Assembly (NCBI GenBank): GCA_963971225.1
Contig: OZ020269.1
Span: forward strand, 24,962,963 to 25,026,962
Length of the DNA stretch: 64,000 nucleotides
From: Melieria omissa
Taxonomy: Eukaryota; Arthropoda; Insecta; Diptera; Ulidiidae
Direction: 5' to 3'
The stretch's first letter is position 1; every line of letters starts with the position of its first letter. The position numbers were made by a program, and so were the translations under genes. A model generated the notes under the pieces. It had not been told where the DNA came from. It saw only the letters and a list, made by a program, of their open reading frames with translations, and searched no databases. Below, one piece after another: positions 42,901 to 54,854 of this stretch.

Positions 42901-44250
42901 ATTTTAATGTGCTTACAATATTATTCAACAAACTGTGTAATTCAATTCCACTTTACTCCCTATAGACTTTCATATTTCTAGTCCTTGCTGCACCACTTGT
43001 CAGCTCAAACCGTTGCATGGCTCACATTGTACGAAATTGATGGCCTCATATTATTGGCAATTCATCACAATATTGCATGACATATAGTTTTCTACCCCAA
43101 TAACCTGTCAATTTAAAGTGCATTTAAACGTTTCAGCTTCAGTGCTGATATCACCTTTTCTTTTATTCATAGCTTTGTTAGTTTTAAATTAAAATTTATT
43201 GTACTAAATTTGTGTGCGGTCGCCGAAAACCACAAACACACACACAGACAAAAGCGAAAGTGCACAATTTGCAATGTTTTGACACTTGCAACGACCGACG
43301 GCGGTGCATGACATCAGCCGCGAGCGGAGCTCAAAATTGATTGCACTTTTTGTTGTTGTCAGTATTTCGTTTGTTTGCATAAACCGCAACGCAATGAAGC
43401 CATTAAACGGCATTTCAAACACTTTTCACAATTCACTCGTTCACTCGTAAACACACCCACGCGCCGCCAGACGCCAGCAACAGACATCAACTGCGAGTCT
43501 ACTAAGTCAGCCGCCGCCGCCGCTGACCTGAACGTTAAACGTTGCGCTGACCGTGTCGCCGCTTATGGATTTTCATTTGTGCCGCATTCGCAAAGTTGGC
43601 CCGCAATTAATTTGCATTCAATGCACCGAATTAGCCCGGCGGCGGCATTTCCACTTCCCAAAAACGCCTTTTCAATTCGGTTCGATTGTGAAAAGGCGAG
43701 TAAATGGCAAAATTGAATGATTGCGATGCGGTTTTGTTGCTCGGTCAGCATTTGGTGCTATCTGCCCGACATGCATTCACTTAAGTTCAAGCTCAATGTT
43801 TGCTTTTACATTGAGCATTGCAATCAATAAAATAAATTCAATTTTTATGATGGCAAAATTGTGATTAATAAAATGCACGGCATCTGTTTTACGAGCATCG
43901 ATGATCGCATTTTAGAAGCTGACGCGAGCCTCTTCTCACTCGATACGAATTGGCGCGTTGCACTTCAGCTGTGCGAGTCGTTAAGTATGCTTTACATTTA
44001 ATTATGCGAACAACAATAACTCATTCGCTAATGTTGCTATGTGAAATCATTAGAAGCGGCACACAGAGTGAATAATTCAGTAGCCAAGAGATATGCGAAG
44101 ATATTCGATCGTCAACTACTCAACGTTGCGTAGGCAAACTGAACATTTTCGTACTTAAGTAGTTGAAAAGTCTAAAGACTGAGCAGAAGTTAATCCTTAA
44201 CATGTTTGAATTCTGGTCTCTCTTGGCTTTTCCAATTCCTCTTAAATCCT
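42901..44250. other. Non-coding with a GC-richer island at about 43200-43750
   Basis: The island contains GCCGCCGCCGCCGC-like triplets, a CA tract near 43230-43245 and balanced composition. Two overlapping opposite-strand frames (43375-43716 and 43563-43751) have no known domain. Candidate regulatory block; no gene called. Confidence 0.3.
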
Positions 44251-44251
44251 T

Positions 44252-44335
44252 AACCCTTTCGTTGTTTTGTTGTCATATGGCAACATGCTACTTTGTGGAC
44301 GTCTGAGCTCTGTGTGGTTTTAAGAAAAAATGTTT
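44252..44335. repeat. Dispersed repeat with TTAACCCTTT start and palindromic core, copy 2
   Basis: TTAACCCTTTCGTTGTTTTG, then TTGTCATATGGCAACATGCT, parallels copy 1 at 6836-6925, including ACTTTGTGGACGTCTGAGC. The palindrome TTGYCATATGGCAA is the best-conserved part. Confidence 0.5.
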
Positions 44336-44917
44336 TTTGTTGGTCCTTAGAACAGTTTAAAGTTTTAAGAATAATACGAAATTAATTAACTTAATATTTA
44401 AGTTTAAAGAAGAGAGGTGTGCACGTTTTTTAAATGTTAAATTTTTATATATGAAAAAAGAAGAAGCAGAACAAATAAGACATATTTTTAAAATTTAAAG
44501 TTTTAAGTAAATGGAATTTTAATTTAATTAATAAATCAAATTTTTAGTAAATTTAAACTTATTAAATTTGTATGGGGTGTTTTTTTCTATAACTACATCT
44601 ACTACTATCTATAAATCGGAAAACTGGTTTTGTTTGTTGTTGTAAATAAGTTTATTGTTGTAAATAAAGGTTCCTAAGTCGTACCCCTGTATATTATTGT
44701 TAATCTAATACACATGTTTACCCACATTTATGACTCTGATTGCTTTGAATCGAATTATTGATTATTGATTTTCCTTGTTCCCTCCTTTGTGTAAAACAGG
44801 ACCTCAACAAGGATTTCGAAGTGATATATTTTTAAACTGATACATATCTTATAATTCTAATAACTCATTGGTTCGATCACAAAAATGATTGAATAAGCCC
44901 TGAGGGAAGATTTGTAT

Positions 44918-45312
44918 TGTTACGAAAATGACTTCTCTAAGTTCGTTTTTGGATTGTGCTTGAATATAAAACCACTTCAATTATTCAGCACAAACGCAGT
45001 CAAAAACCAACAATCACTTTATTTACAGATTTACACTTTGCTTGTATCTACACTTGTTACTACTTTGCTTATTCAACTAAGACTCCACTCTCTGCGCTGC
45101 ACAATGCTGATTTTTATATTTGTTTTCTTATCGCGCCGATGTTTCTAGTTGCACTCTCTACCGCGATTGTTCTAGCATAGCTCATCACCTTCGCGAACCA
45201 TCCTTGCCATATCGGAATTATAGCAAGTTTGCCGGACTTCAAAGTGCATGCCTAAAAGTATGCTCGTAAAAGCATTCATGCATAGCGCAGCACAGAGTGC
45301 CTCATCGTTACA
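44918..45312 (+). mobile_element. Solo LTR of a Ty3-type LTR retrotransposon
   Basis: The 395 bp segment begins TGTTACGAAAATG and ends ATCGTTACA (TG...CA ends), flanked by a perfect 4-bp duplication GTAT (44914-44917 and 45313-45316). A TATAAAA box is at 44962-44968. No internal primer-binding site, gag or pol lies on either side, so recombination between two LTRs has removed the body. The 4-bp duplication fits Ty3-group elements. Orientation follows the TATA box. Confidence 0.82.
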
Positions 45313-45316
45313 GTAT

Positions 45317-46420
45317 AATAAATCAAAAGAGCTATTACAACTACAGATATATCACATATGACAATATATATAGCAACAATATAGATCATATATCATCTAA
45401 TTTGTCTTGGCTCAGTCGGTTAGTGCGTCAGATCGCAAGGCAGTGTTGGCAGATTAGGATATTCCCGCCTAGATTTGGAAGACTTAAGACTTCTTAGAAG
45501 AAATTTTAGTAGAAAGAACTGTTTAGGTGAGAGTTAAAGACCAAATGGTTCCCAAAAGATATCATCTGAATCTACAGGAATCGCAACAGATTGGAAGATA
45601 TTAAAAATGAAGGGATTCACAATGGACCCAATGGAAGATCTCCGGATGAAAGTGCATGACGCACATTCTTCGTCTTTTTAACCTAACTTAACCTTAGGAG
45701 ATTTTAGTTTTTCTGTTGGTGAATTTTTCTAGTCTTTAGTGGATTTTTTGAGAGATTTTTAACGTTGTAATAACAAAAAAATCAAAACAACATCGCAAAT
45801 AATGAAGCTTTTTGTAAGTGAGGAACTTAAATGAGATTTTATATCGAAACGTTTAATCTCATTAGTGGCGCTGAAGCTTTGAATATTGGAAGCTAATTTA
45901 TTAATTCCCTTAACGAGTCTAATTTAAGCCTTTTTGTGAGTGAGGAAGTCACAAATTAGATTTTGATATCGAAATGTTTGATCTCATTAGTGGTGCTGAA
46001 GCTTTGAATATTGGCAACTAAATTATTAACTTCATCAAAAAGTATAATTTAAGCCATAAATTCGTATGTTCTTTACATATTTTCAAACGCAATTTTGATA
46101 GCAAATAACTGATTTCATTAGAGAACTTTGAATTAATATATATATTTTTTTAAATTTTACTTTCAAATTGCATAAAATTATCTTAAGACAAACCATATGG
46201 TTTTTCTATTTTTAGATTTTTCTATTATTAAACAAAATCTTTAAGAAGGTATAGTTTTGATTAACATAACTTATAATGATAATAATTATGAAAAAAATTG
46301 ATGGATATTTCTTAAATTTTTGTGAGGAATTCTGAGAAATTTGTTAGATTTACATATTATTAATTTTGTTTTGTATAATTGGGAATTTCATTTTTAATTT
46401 TCATTTCACACTAAAATACG
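45317..46420. other. Non-coding, with a direct repeat at 45.8-46.0 kb
   Basis: GGCGCTGAAGCTTTGAATAT and its surroundings (45867) recur about 117 bp on at 45984 (GGTGCTGAAGCTTTGAATAT), each after ATATCGAAA(C/T)GTTTGATCTCAT-like sequence. At 45408-45432 an isolated A-box-like TTGGCTCAGTCGGTTAGTGC has no B box. Confidence 0.45.
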
Positions 46421-46424
46421 AGTA

Positions 46425-46560
46425 CAGTAGACGCTCACAAATACGAATTCAAAAATGCAATGAATTCTCTAATGCAAATTCAAATCTTCCAGACATTCGA
46501 ACTTCATTTTGTACAACCTTGAATTCTCTAAAATTCAAACTACTTAGTGATTCAAACTTG
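46425..46560 (+). mobile_element. Left end of a pogo/Tigger-like element
   Basis: TA followed by CAGTAGACGCTCACAAATAC, and then AATTCAAA and ATTCGAA-like subterminal words, resembles the CAGTAGAC terminus of pogo/Tigger MITEs. No right end or transposase was found nearby, so it is a fragment. Confidence 0.35.
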
Positions 46561-46569
46561 CGAGTTGCT

Positions 46570-47985
46570 GGAAAAGTTTAAAAAAAATTGTTGTTTCAAA
46601 GCATTAAACCTCCGACAACTGATCATTTTTCAAACGGGCAAAGCCCAACAAGGTCCCATGGAATTACACAAAAATTTTTTTTGGTATTATTTTATTATAA
46701 TTTTTTTTATTATTATTTTTTATTATTTTATTTATTTATTATGTTTTATTTTTTCTTATTTTTGCAGTAAACTAGCACTGAACTGTAATAAACTTCTCAA
46801 TATACATAAATCAGACTCTTTTTAACAGAGATCAATACACATTTCACATTCGTTTTTTGTTTGTGTTTTCTTTTGTATTGCAAATATTTACAATAAGTAA
46901 AGTAAATCCTTCCCTAGCAAAACTTATAATCTAAAATTACATAAACATTTCTTTACATTTTCAATGACTCATAACTGCCGCTTCCCTCTAAAAGGAAAAT
47001 CTTCAATAGAAAATTGAATACCCACCTCCGAACACAAAGTAAATATAGACAAAAGCGTTGAAGAGACAAACAACATATTGAAGCAATCAATTTACACAAA
47101 ATTCACACCTTATGCTTGTTTTGCAAATTAGACGAAAATTACGTATGTGACACTTTTAACGCCTTCTAACTGTTAAATTGGAGCGCTACCTCCGGCAGAC
47201 ATAACGTCACAGCCACCAATACGAATCGACGCGTTTCTTTGTTTGCTCCGCTTGTTTGTTTAGACAGCAGTTAAGCTTTTTATGGAACAGCCAAATAGAC
47301 CAAAAGTCTAACCGGCAGACAGACAGACAGGCTGGCTGACTGGCTGGTTGGCTGACAAGCGCGCGCCTTGTGTTTGCGCTGCAAATTATGCAAATGTTGT
47401 TAATTGAAAGCCGCACTACTTGAGGCTCCACGTTGCGGTGGCAGCCAACTTTTGGCCACAATAAAACTGCCAACATGCGAGCAGACAATTGCAGCGCCAA
47501 TTTCATTTTTATGCCAATATGCAAATTTGATGTCAATTTCCTATAGATTTGAACACAAATTTTCAGTGAGGCTTGTTTTGAATGTGGGTTAAGGTGTTGA
47601 AATGTTAATGTGTTGGCAGCGAGGAATTTTTTCCCCTATTTGGTTGGATGGCAAATGGAATCAAGACGAAAGGATTGTGGTGAGAGATCTTGGTTCATGG
47701 ATGTATGGGTAGGTTTTTGTATTCTCTGCACTGGGGCCCGAATGAGACGTTACTTGAACCTTTCTAGATTTCAGGTGAACTTAATGAGGTTTACTTGCTA
47801 TAAAATTATAAGAAATTTTTTATATACATTCAGGGATATTAGTCCAATTCCTATCGCATAAAAGATTCATTGTGAATGATGAATGTTTTAGAAAAATAAA
47901 ATTTAAATTGGAATTTGCTGTGAATGCGGGTTTGGTTGGCCCACAAGTTGGTCATCATCACCACTCATGAACTCAATTTTTCATG
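46570..47985. other. Non-coding, AT microsatellite then GC-richer island
   Basis: 46680-46760 is a TTTATTATTT run. 47160-47600 has balanced composition with CAGACAGACAGACAGGCTGG near 47316-47335 and is similar in type to other islands. No gene was recognised. Confidence 0.3.
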
Positions 47986-47989
47986 CTGA

Positions 47990-48543
47990 TGAAAAATACG
48001 TGTTTGGACCACTTTTAATTTAAATTATTTTCTGAGATCGGAAGATATCAGTGTATGTAATTACATTATTGTACAAAGAAAGAAAGCTTTTTAAAATATA
48101 AAAAAATCCAAGAACATACTTTCACACACTTTTTAGATAGTTTCCTCTAAGTTTTGCCAATTTTAAGGTTTTTACTTTTGAAAAATATTTGGAATTAAAA
48201 GTAAAGTAGAAGCCTCAGTTTTGTAGATATTGAAAAAATATTGAAATCGAAAATGGGCACATCAGTTCTTAATCTATGTTGATTTTTTTAGCGAGTTCTT
48301 TCTAATTATGTATTTGTACGATTTTTTTACTTTATATACTAAAAAACAGAAAACATGTTTTGCACATTTTTTTTGTGAAAAAAAGTCCGACTTGAGCAGC
48401 TCTGGCACACACTATTTAATTTTTCGCATAGGTTTTTATGGAGTTTTCTTAGTTGGAGTGTTACCTTTGAAATGACATAAAAATCGTTTCATTCTGAGAC
48501 TATAAATTTTTGTAATTTTGCCTATGGAACGAATCACTGTGCA
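47990..48543. repeat. Dispersed repeat, copy 2
   Basis: Colinear with 19575-20120: shared words include CGGAAGATATC, AACATACTTTCACA, TTCCTCTAAGTTTTGCCAAT, AATTAAAAGTAAAGTA and the end GGAACGAATCACTGTGC. The left third of copy 1 is absent. Same orientation as copy 1. Confidence 0.65.
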
Positions 48544-48544
48544 A

Positions 48545-50700
48545 TGACACAAACATGCTGTCACTTCAGAAGTAATAACTTCGCTTCGAATGCATCAAAT
48601 ATTATAAAATTTTGAGCAAAAATCAGGAACGGATGTAACTTTTCAACGCACTAAGTCACATAAGTCCACCGGGAAATTTTTATTATTTCATTTCCTGTTT
48701 ACTTTAGAAAACAACATGAAGTATTAACATATCACTAAAAATAAAGATTTTCAATTTTATATTGCAAACCAATAAAATTACTCGCATATAATTTTGAAAA
48801 CTCGTATAACAATGTAAAATGTAATAATTAAAATATTCTAAAAAATTCCCATTCAAACCATTTTAATTACAGTTTCCTTTCAAACACAAATTTAGTTGTT
48901 TTTTTTACGTACTGGTTACAACAAAATGCTTGAAAATTACTCATATGGCAACCAATTCTTATTGTTGACAATAAATTTTCATTAAAAGATTTCTTATCTG
49001 TTGAAATTTTTGCATATTTAATTGAACCCGAGTTGGTTGGGAAATGAGTTCAGCGCTTGCGTCACTTTAGTCAAGCAATAAAATGATTTGTCAGCTGTTG
49101 TTGTCAGACAGTTAGTGACGTGAGTGTAGATACTCATTATAGATATAATTCTAGAAATATCTGATATCAACATTCAGTCAATTCAATATAATCAAAATTC
49201 CTTAAACAGCAATGAAACCGAAAAATTTGCAAAATAAAACTAGAAAAAAATCAACGATCAGCGATGATTAACGCTGCAATATCTGTTTTTTCTTTTTTGA
49301 GATATTTAATTAAATTGCCCGTTGCCAACATGCAACATTAATCAACTTAAGCAACAATTTTCATCTATAATTCAGCTGTGAAATTCATCTTAAACGGCTG
49401 TGATTTATGATCATTCAAGCTGACAATGCGACTATGAATGCCTATACAAATATTTTTACATACCTATGTGTATATGTATGTACACACTACATGTGTTATT
49501 TTAAGTTACGGTGTTTTCAGTGAACGCTATCACGTTTGCCAATCAAAAATTGTTGCTCGTTAATTGATTTTTGCATTGATTTTTGCTAAATAAATCATCG
49601 AAAGCGCATCCGAACGTTGAACGGTGTGCTTGGCATTTGGCGCGCTTCTCTGACGTTTGACATTTTTATTGCCATTTTAGTGGCCATAATGCCGGCGGCA
49701 ATAGTGAACATCATCAACAAACAACCAACCCAACAACCAACAAACTAACAACAAATGTTAGGCGAACTTGATTTTTTATCGATTCAATGTTAGTACATTT
49801 TTTTTAAATATTTGATTACAAAATTTGCTCTACTCAAGGTGCATCGTTTGTAAAACTAAAACAAAAAAAAAGATTTAAAAACCCATTACAACACTTTCAT
49901 TTTTCAACAGAAAAGCAAACTTGGCTCAAAAATGTTTGCATATTTTTTCATAATTTAATTTAAAATAAAAATATTCCGCTTCTACGAATCGAGCACTGCT
50001 ATAATTTCTAAAACAAAAAATCGCTGTTGTTGTTGTTCTAATTGTTGTAATTCATTAATTAACACATAATAAAAATTGACCATATCAATCTAAAAAAACA
50101 AATGCATAACATTTTTGTTGACAGCTCACCACAAGTGGCCCTAACAAGCATCAAATGGAATCTTACAAATTTCAATTATGATGTAAAAATGCCTATGTTA
50201 AATGGACACAACCATACAACATTCACATAAATTTTATACACACATACAATTGTTTACGTACATACATTTTTTTGTATGGCAAGCAGTGAGATTTGAAAAA
50301 TTGCTTCTGTACTTGAAAAATGCCCAATGGTCATGTTGAACCTAAGCTCGGCTGCCATGTTCGACAAGTGCTACATATGTTCTACTCTACTTTTTTGTAA
50401 TACACTCGCTAAAAATTGTTAGTGAAATCTGCAAAATATCTACTATATAGAAAGCGTCATCAGATTTTTATATAATTAAAAAAATAAGAAAACAACATTT
50501 TTGCGCCCATCGACTGTTTTTGAGGCAGCACTACGATCGTTGAAAAAACACCTTATCGCCCATTGGACATGGTCCTTCTTTTGAGTATATTTTGACTGTC
50601 TTTGCAGTAACATCATTAGTAACATCATTAACTATTAGTTAGTACAAAGAAGGATCGAAGTCGTTTGTACTTTCAAAGGTTCACTCAGAGAGCTTCGTAA
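48545..50700. other. AT-rich non-coding DNA, small conserved-looking patches
   Basis: No gene was recognised. 49380-49760 contains homeodomain-type words (TGATTTATGATCATTC, ATTTATTGCCATTTTAGTGG-like) and a CAACAACCAAC run near 49720-49750. The rest is A/T-rich. Confidence 0.3.
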
Positions 50701-50715
50701 AGGTATTTTATTAAA

Positions 50716-50790
50716 AGTACTGTCCATCGTTATCTACAACTTATCCCCAATCTCTCATAGCAGCATACGAATTCCGCATTGACAACTTTT
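50716..50790 (-). pseudogene. C-terminal scrap of a mariner transposase
   Basis: On the minus strand one frame reads RDWG, a stop, then VVDNDGQYF, matching the conserved mariner C-terminus (RWxKVVxxDGxYF). The upstream part is shifted in frame, and no terminal repeats are visible. Old and inactive. Confidence 0.4.
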
Positions 50791-51255
50791 TCATCTTTTG
50801 AAACAAACCAAGAATTGAGTCAATTCATAAAGAAGTTTTGTTTGGAGAGAGAACTTCATAGATCAGCCAATTTAAGTGCTCACGATTATATCATAAACCA
50901 TATATCAGATAAAGTTATTTCTTTTCCGTCAGACAAATTGGTGGAAATTGTGTTTTCAGTTAGAGGGATCATCAGTTCTTTCGAAACGAAACCACATTTG
51001 TTTAACCTTTTCGGTGTCAGAGGTAGCATGCAATCTGGTTGGGTTAAGTCCACTTAATTCACACGATTACGTATCACGGAATCTTCTTTCGTACAATTGC
51101 TGATACGTTCACAGATGGCTCGCCATTCGACCCCTGGTCTACTGTATACTGTGATATAATATTTGTAAAAAAAACGTCCAACAGATTAGAGTTACGTTCT
51201 GTAGAAACACGTAGACGTGTGCAGTACATACGCCGCTTTCTCTGGAAAACTTGTA
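50791..51255. other. Non-coding; a 92-codon frame of unknown nature
   Basis: A plus-strand frame (50779-51057) opens beside the mariner scrap but has no recognised domain and reads as chance. Nothing else was identified. Confidence 0.3.
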
Positions 51256-51263
51256 CCTATAAC

Positions 51264-51383
51264 CAGTGGCGCACACAGGGAGGGCACACAAAATACAAAG
51301 ATTGCTGGGTCTATGGTTTCAAATGGTATTAGAATCAAATGTTGTACGCAAACTCCCCCCGCCCCCTCCTGTGTGCGCCACTG
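51264..51383. mobile_element. hAT-type MITE with 8-bp duplication (CAGTGGCGCACACAGG)
   Basis: The 120 bp element runs from CAGTGGCGCACACAGG to CCTGTGTGCGCCACTG. These 16-bp ends are perfect inverses. A perfect 8-bp duplication CCTATAAC lies at 51256-51263 and 51384-51391. Perfect ends and flanks suggest a recent insertion. Confidence 0.9.
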
Positions 51384-51699
51384 CCTATAACCCATACGAA
51401 TAGGTGATTAGCCTATTCCCTAATCTATATATTCCTCCACACAGTTTTTACTTATATCTTCATATCATTCATTAAAGAATCCAGAAAGTTTGTGCAGAAA
51501 GACTTGCATCCGTTCCCTACTACTTTCTTTATTCAACCCCTCCTCACTCTCTTCTATCACCGTTTTCCTCTCGAGTCTTAAGCACAATGGGCTATCTAGT
51601 CTGAGTGCTTGAGAAATTTGACCCTCTAGGGTTCACTTTCTCGGCTCCCCTCTTATCCATTCCACTCTATTCCATTTCATTTCATATGAAGAAAAATTA

Positions 51700-52155
51700 C
51701 ACAGTGCAACAGATTTAAAAAAAATTTCGAGGGACAAGGTCAATTCCATCTCATTCGAGAGAGGATCTCAGTAGATGAAGAAGTGCCAAGGGATTTTTCC
51801 CGGAATGTTCGAGTTTTTTCTCCCGCTCTCACAGGTTCCAGCATATTAAAGGGTAAACATTTATTTGATCCTTGAAGTTCTTTTTCATTAAATTTTTCCA
51901 AAAAGGATATTGTGTCATCGACTTCATTTCATTAGCTTTCATTTGACGTAAAAATTATTCCTTTCTGACATTTGAGTCAAGAGATATGATGTTTTAAAAG
52001 TTTCGGGAAGGGGCTTTAAGCTGCCATCTTTAAACTCAATTTAAAAAAAAACTTGAACATTCCGGGAAAAATCCCTTGGCACTTTTTCATCTACTGAGGG
52101 CCTCTATCGAATGAGATGGGTTTGACTTTGTCCCTTTTTTCAGTGTTGCACTGTG
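51700..52155. mobile_element. Long-inverted-repeat (foldback-like) element with TTA duplication
   Basis: The outer about 120 bp on each side are inverted copies: CACAGTGCAACA termini, then GGGACAA(G/A)GTCAA, CCATCTCATTCGA, TCAGTAGATGAA, and GTGCCAAGGGATTTTTCCCG. The 456 bp element is flanked by TTA (51697-51699 and 52156-52158). A 3-bp TTA duplication suggests PIF/Harbinger- or CACTA-like mobilisation. No coding capacity. Confidence 0.75.
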
Positions 52156-52368
52156 TTATCGATTCATGTTTGGTTGCATATTAGCAATTTTTCTTTGATT
52201 GCTCGATTCAAACGAATCAATTATTGTGGTTAGAGCTCTCTCTGAATAGTTTGACCAGGTGGTAGGAACTCATAATGGTTCACTGCCTTCTGATTCCACC
52301 AACAACAGAACATTATTTTGGCGCCAAGGATATTCGGCTTGGCTGCAGTAATAAATAAATGTTTATTA

Positions 52369-52403
52369 TTAGGTTAGGTTAGGTTAGGTTAGGTTAGGTT
52401 AGG
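52369..52403 (+). repeat. (TTAGG)7 interstitial run
   Basis: Seven exact TTAGG units, the ancestral insect telomere repeat, are followed by GTTA. It is preceded by AATAAATAAATGTTTATTA, which looks like a polyadenylation region, so a retrotransposon tail is a likely source. Confidence 0.9.
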
Positions 52404-52409
52404 GTTATT

Positions 52410-54840
52410 ATTGAAAGGATAAAGTTTTGTAAAAAAGATATTTTTGCTTTGGGCGTCCAACGACTTTCAAAAACCGTGAAGACCCATGCAAAATCGAGAA
52501 CCGAACAATAATTTAGCAAGAATTGTATCTTAATTTCTTATAATTTGCATGTCTCTTGCAAATATCGCTGGATGCGAGGTGTCGTTTTAGCATTGATCTA
52601 ACAATTACTAAGTCCTAATGAACCCATAGCGCTGCCACTTACAATTTGGCATCATTTCAACACATCCTACACTAACATTTTTCCACTTGTGTGCCGTGTG
52701 TTGTGTTATCCAATTAATTGTTTGGCATTGACAATGACACTTTCGGTTAATGCTGCACGTAAATAAACTCGCGCAACCCCAAAATAAAAATTGGCAAAGT
52801 CAAATTTAAATTCAAATACCCAAAGAACAACAACATGACAGGATTACATACTATAAAATATTTTTTTCTAAAACACAACGTCGACCACGAATGAAAACGA
52901 AAGCACACAATTTGGTTTGACAGCAGTCAGAGTCGAATGCGACAAAGACATACAACAACTGTGCCAACAACTTTCGATGTAAAATCAAAAGTGGCAGCAA
53001 AATCTGCTAACAATAGAAATTCTTGCTATCGAACAATGAAAATTTTCCTCTCTGCTGAATTTGTAAATGACCGCAGACCGACGGCGAGTGATTAATTTTT
53101 GGCAGCATTGGTTGGGTTGCATGACATAATTGCCGTCATCTCTCTGTGTGTGTGTGTGTTGGTCATTTTTATTGCACAATATTTTTATTTATTTCGGTTT
53201 GTTTTTGTTATTGCTTTTGTTATTGTTTATAAGCATTGGTTGCTTTCACTGTTTGAGGTTTGATGTTTTTTTGGTGACATTCATTTTCATTGCTTTTCAT
53301 TACAATTACATATTTTGGTCACATGGGTTTGACAATAAAAGGTCGTAATATGTCAAGTTTCTAGTTATTAATTAATTTTTAAAAAATAAAACCAAATTTT
53401 TCTAAATTCCTCAGAAAATTCCTGTTTGCCAAGAAACTACAAAACAAAAAGCCAAAAGCCGTTTATGCCAAACATTGTTGACTACTGTTGTTGTATTTCA
53501 TTATATTTGGCAGGTTTTATGTAAACACAAAATTACAAATTCGTCGACAATAAACATTTATGAATTCTAGTGGCATTAAATTAAATTGAATGGCCCATCA
53601 AATCGCGTACTAATAGAATTACTAATCCAACGTTTGCTTTGCCACCCAAAGCGACGCTCATTTGTCTGCAATTGTTGCTCAAACCAGTCTTCAACAATTC
53701 AATTAACATACAACGAAAGATCTCTAAATTATGCATAATTCTGAAATTGTTTATTAATTTGTTGCGCGCTGCCAACGAAAAATTGTCAAAGTTTTCTGAC
53801 AGCGCTTGGCAAATTGATGGCAGCAAATGTGCATAAATAAAAATGTCAATTCAATGAAGAATATGAATTTCTATTACACGAAACATTTGAATATGAAAAA
53901 TGACTCGTCGCTGGTGGCTGCGCATGCGCACGACTCATACATCAACGCATTGCTCGTAGACGTCAATCGATTGCATCGATCTTGGTGATCTATGGCAGTG
54001 CGATTGGCGGCTGATAACCCAATGACCAAAGAGCCAAAACCCATTCGAATGCGTTGGTGTTGGTTTACAGAACATTTACAGAACATCAAACCGACTAAAC
54101 GATTTCAAATGAAATTTGGTTTTACTATGTTTGCCTATTGACTGATTCCTGTTTATCAACAACGCCCACCAGTTGAAATGTCGTCTATGCGTGCTGACAA
54201 AACGACGCATGAAAAGATAAACAACAAAAATCTCGTTTGTTTAAATAGGCAAAAGTCAACAGAAGACATTGGAGATTTGTTGAAAATTCTAGCGAATGCA
54301 ATAGTTGGATATGAGTGCAAATAAATATACTTACATAAATACATATCAACTTATTTATTTTAGGATTTTATTCATTTCACTATAAGCTCAACATTTATAT
54401 GGTCGAAAACCATTAAAATGCCAAAAGTGTTGAAAGATTGACGAGCAGAAGCGGCAATGTTGATTGATGAACGCAATGAGCTCATTCGTCTGCCTAAAGC
54501 AATGACAGCGGGTTGAAGGGGCGTTGGAAAGCTTTTTCATAGAAATTATGGTAGCTAGTGCCAGAGTTTAGAATAGAGGTCTTCAAATGTTTGAATCACT
54601 TGTTTGTGGCCTCGTAAATTTTCTCCAATGACGCCAGCAACATAATGTAAACAAATTTTTTTTTTAAAACTACTTGAATATTTTTGTAACCATGTTCTAC
54701 TGAGAAAAGATTTCGAATTTTATAGAGCAATTAATTCTAATGTCGGGTAGGCAGATATTAGCGACAATGTGCTCACTAAATTCAAATTGAGGGAAATCAC
54801 CAATTTCGCTGCGTGTAGACCAGTTGGACAGTGACCCTTG
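52410..54840. other. Non-coding DNA, nothing firm
   Basis: No gene was recognised. It holds a (TG)n run at 53143-53159 and GC-richer patches near 53060-53150 and 53900-54070. Short frames (for example 53581-53826 minus) lack known domains. Confidence 0.35.
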
Positions 54841-54854
54841 ATCACTGCTGTCAG

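Noticed and set aside
44912..45180. Two overlapping 74-78 codon ORFs
   Set aside because: Contained within the solo LTR, with no domain.
45405..45480. A-box-like TTGGCTCAGTCGGTTAGTGC suggesting a tRNA or SINE
   Set aside because: No B box (GGTTCGANTCC) at any plausible distance and no cloverleaf pairing.
52369..52403. True telomere or chromosome end
   Set aside because: Only 35 bp, with non-repetitive DNA on both sides. It is interstitial.
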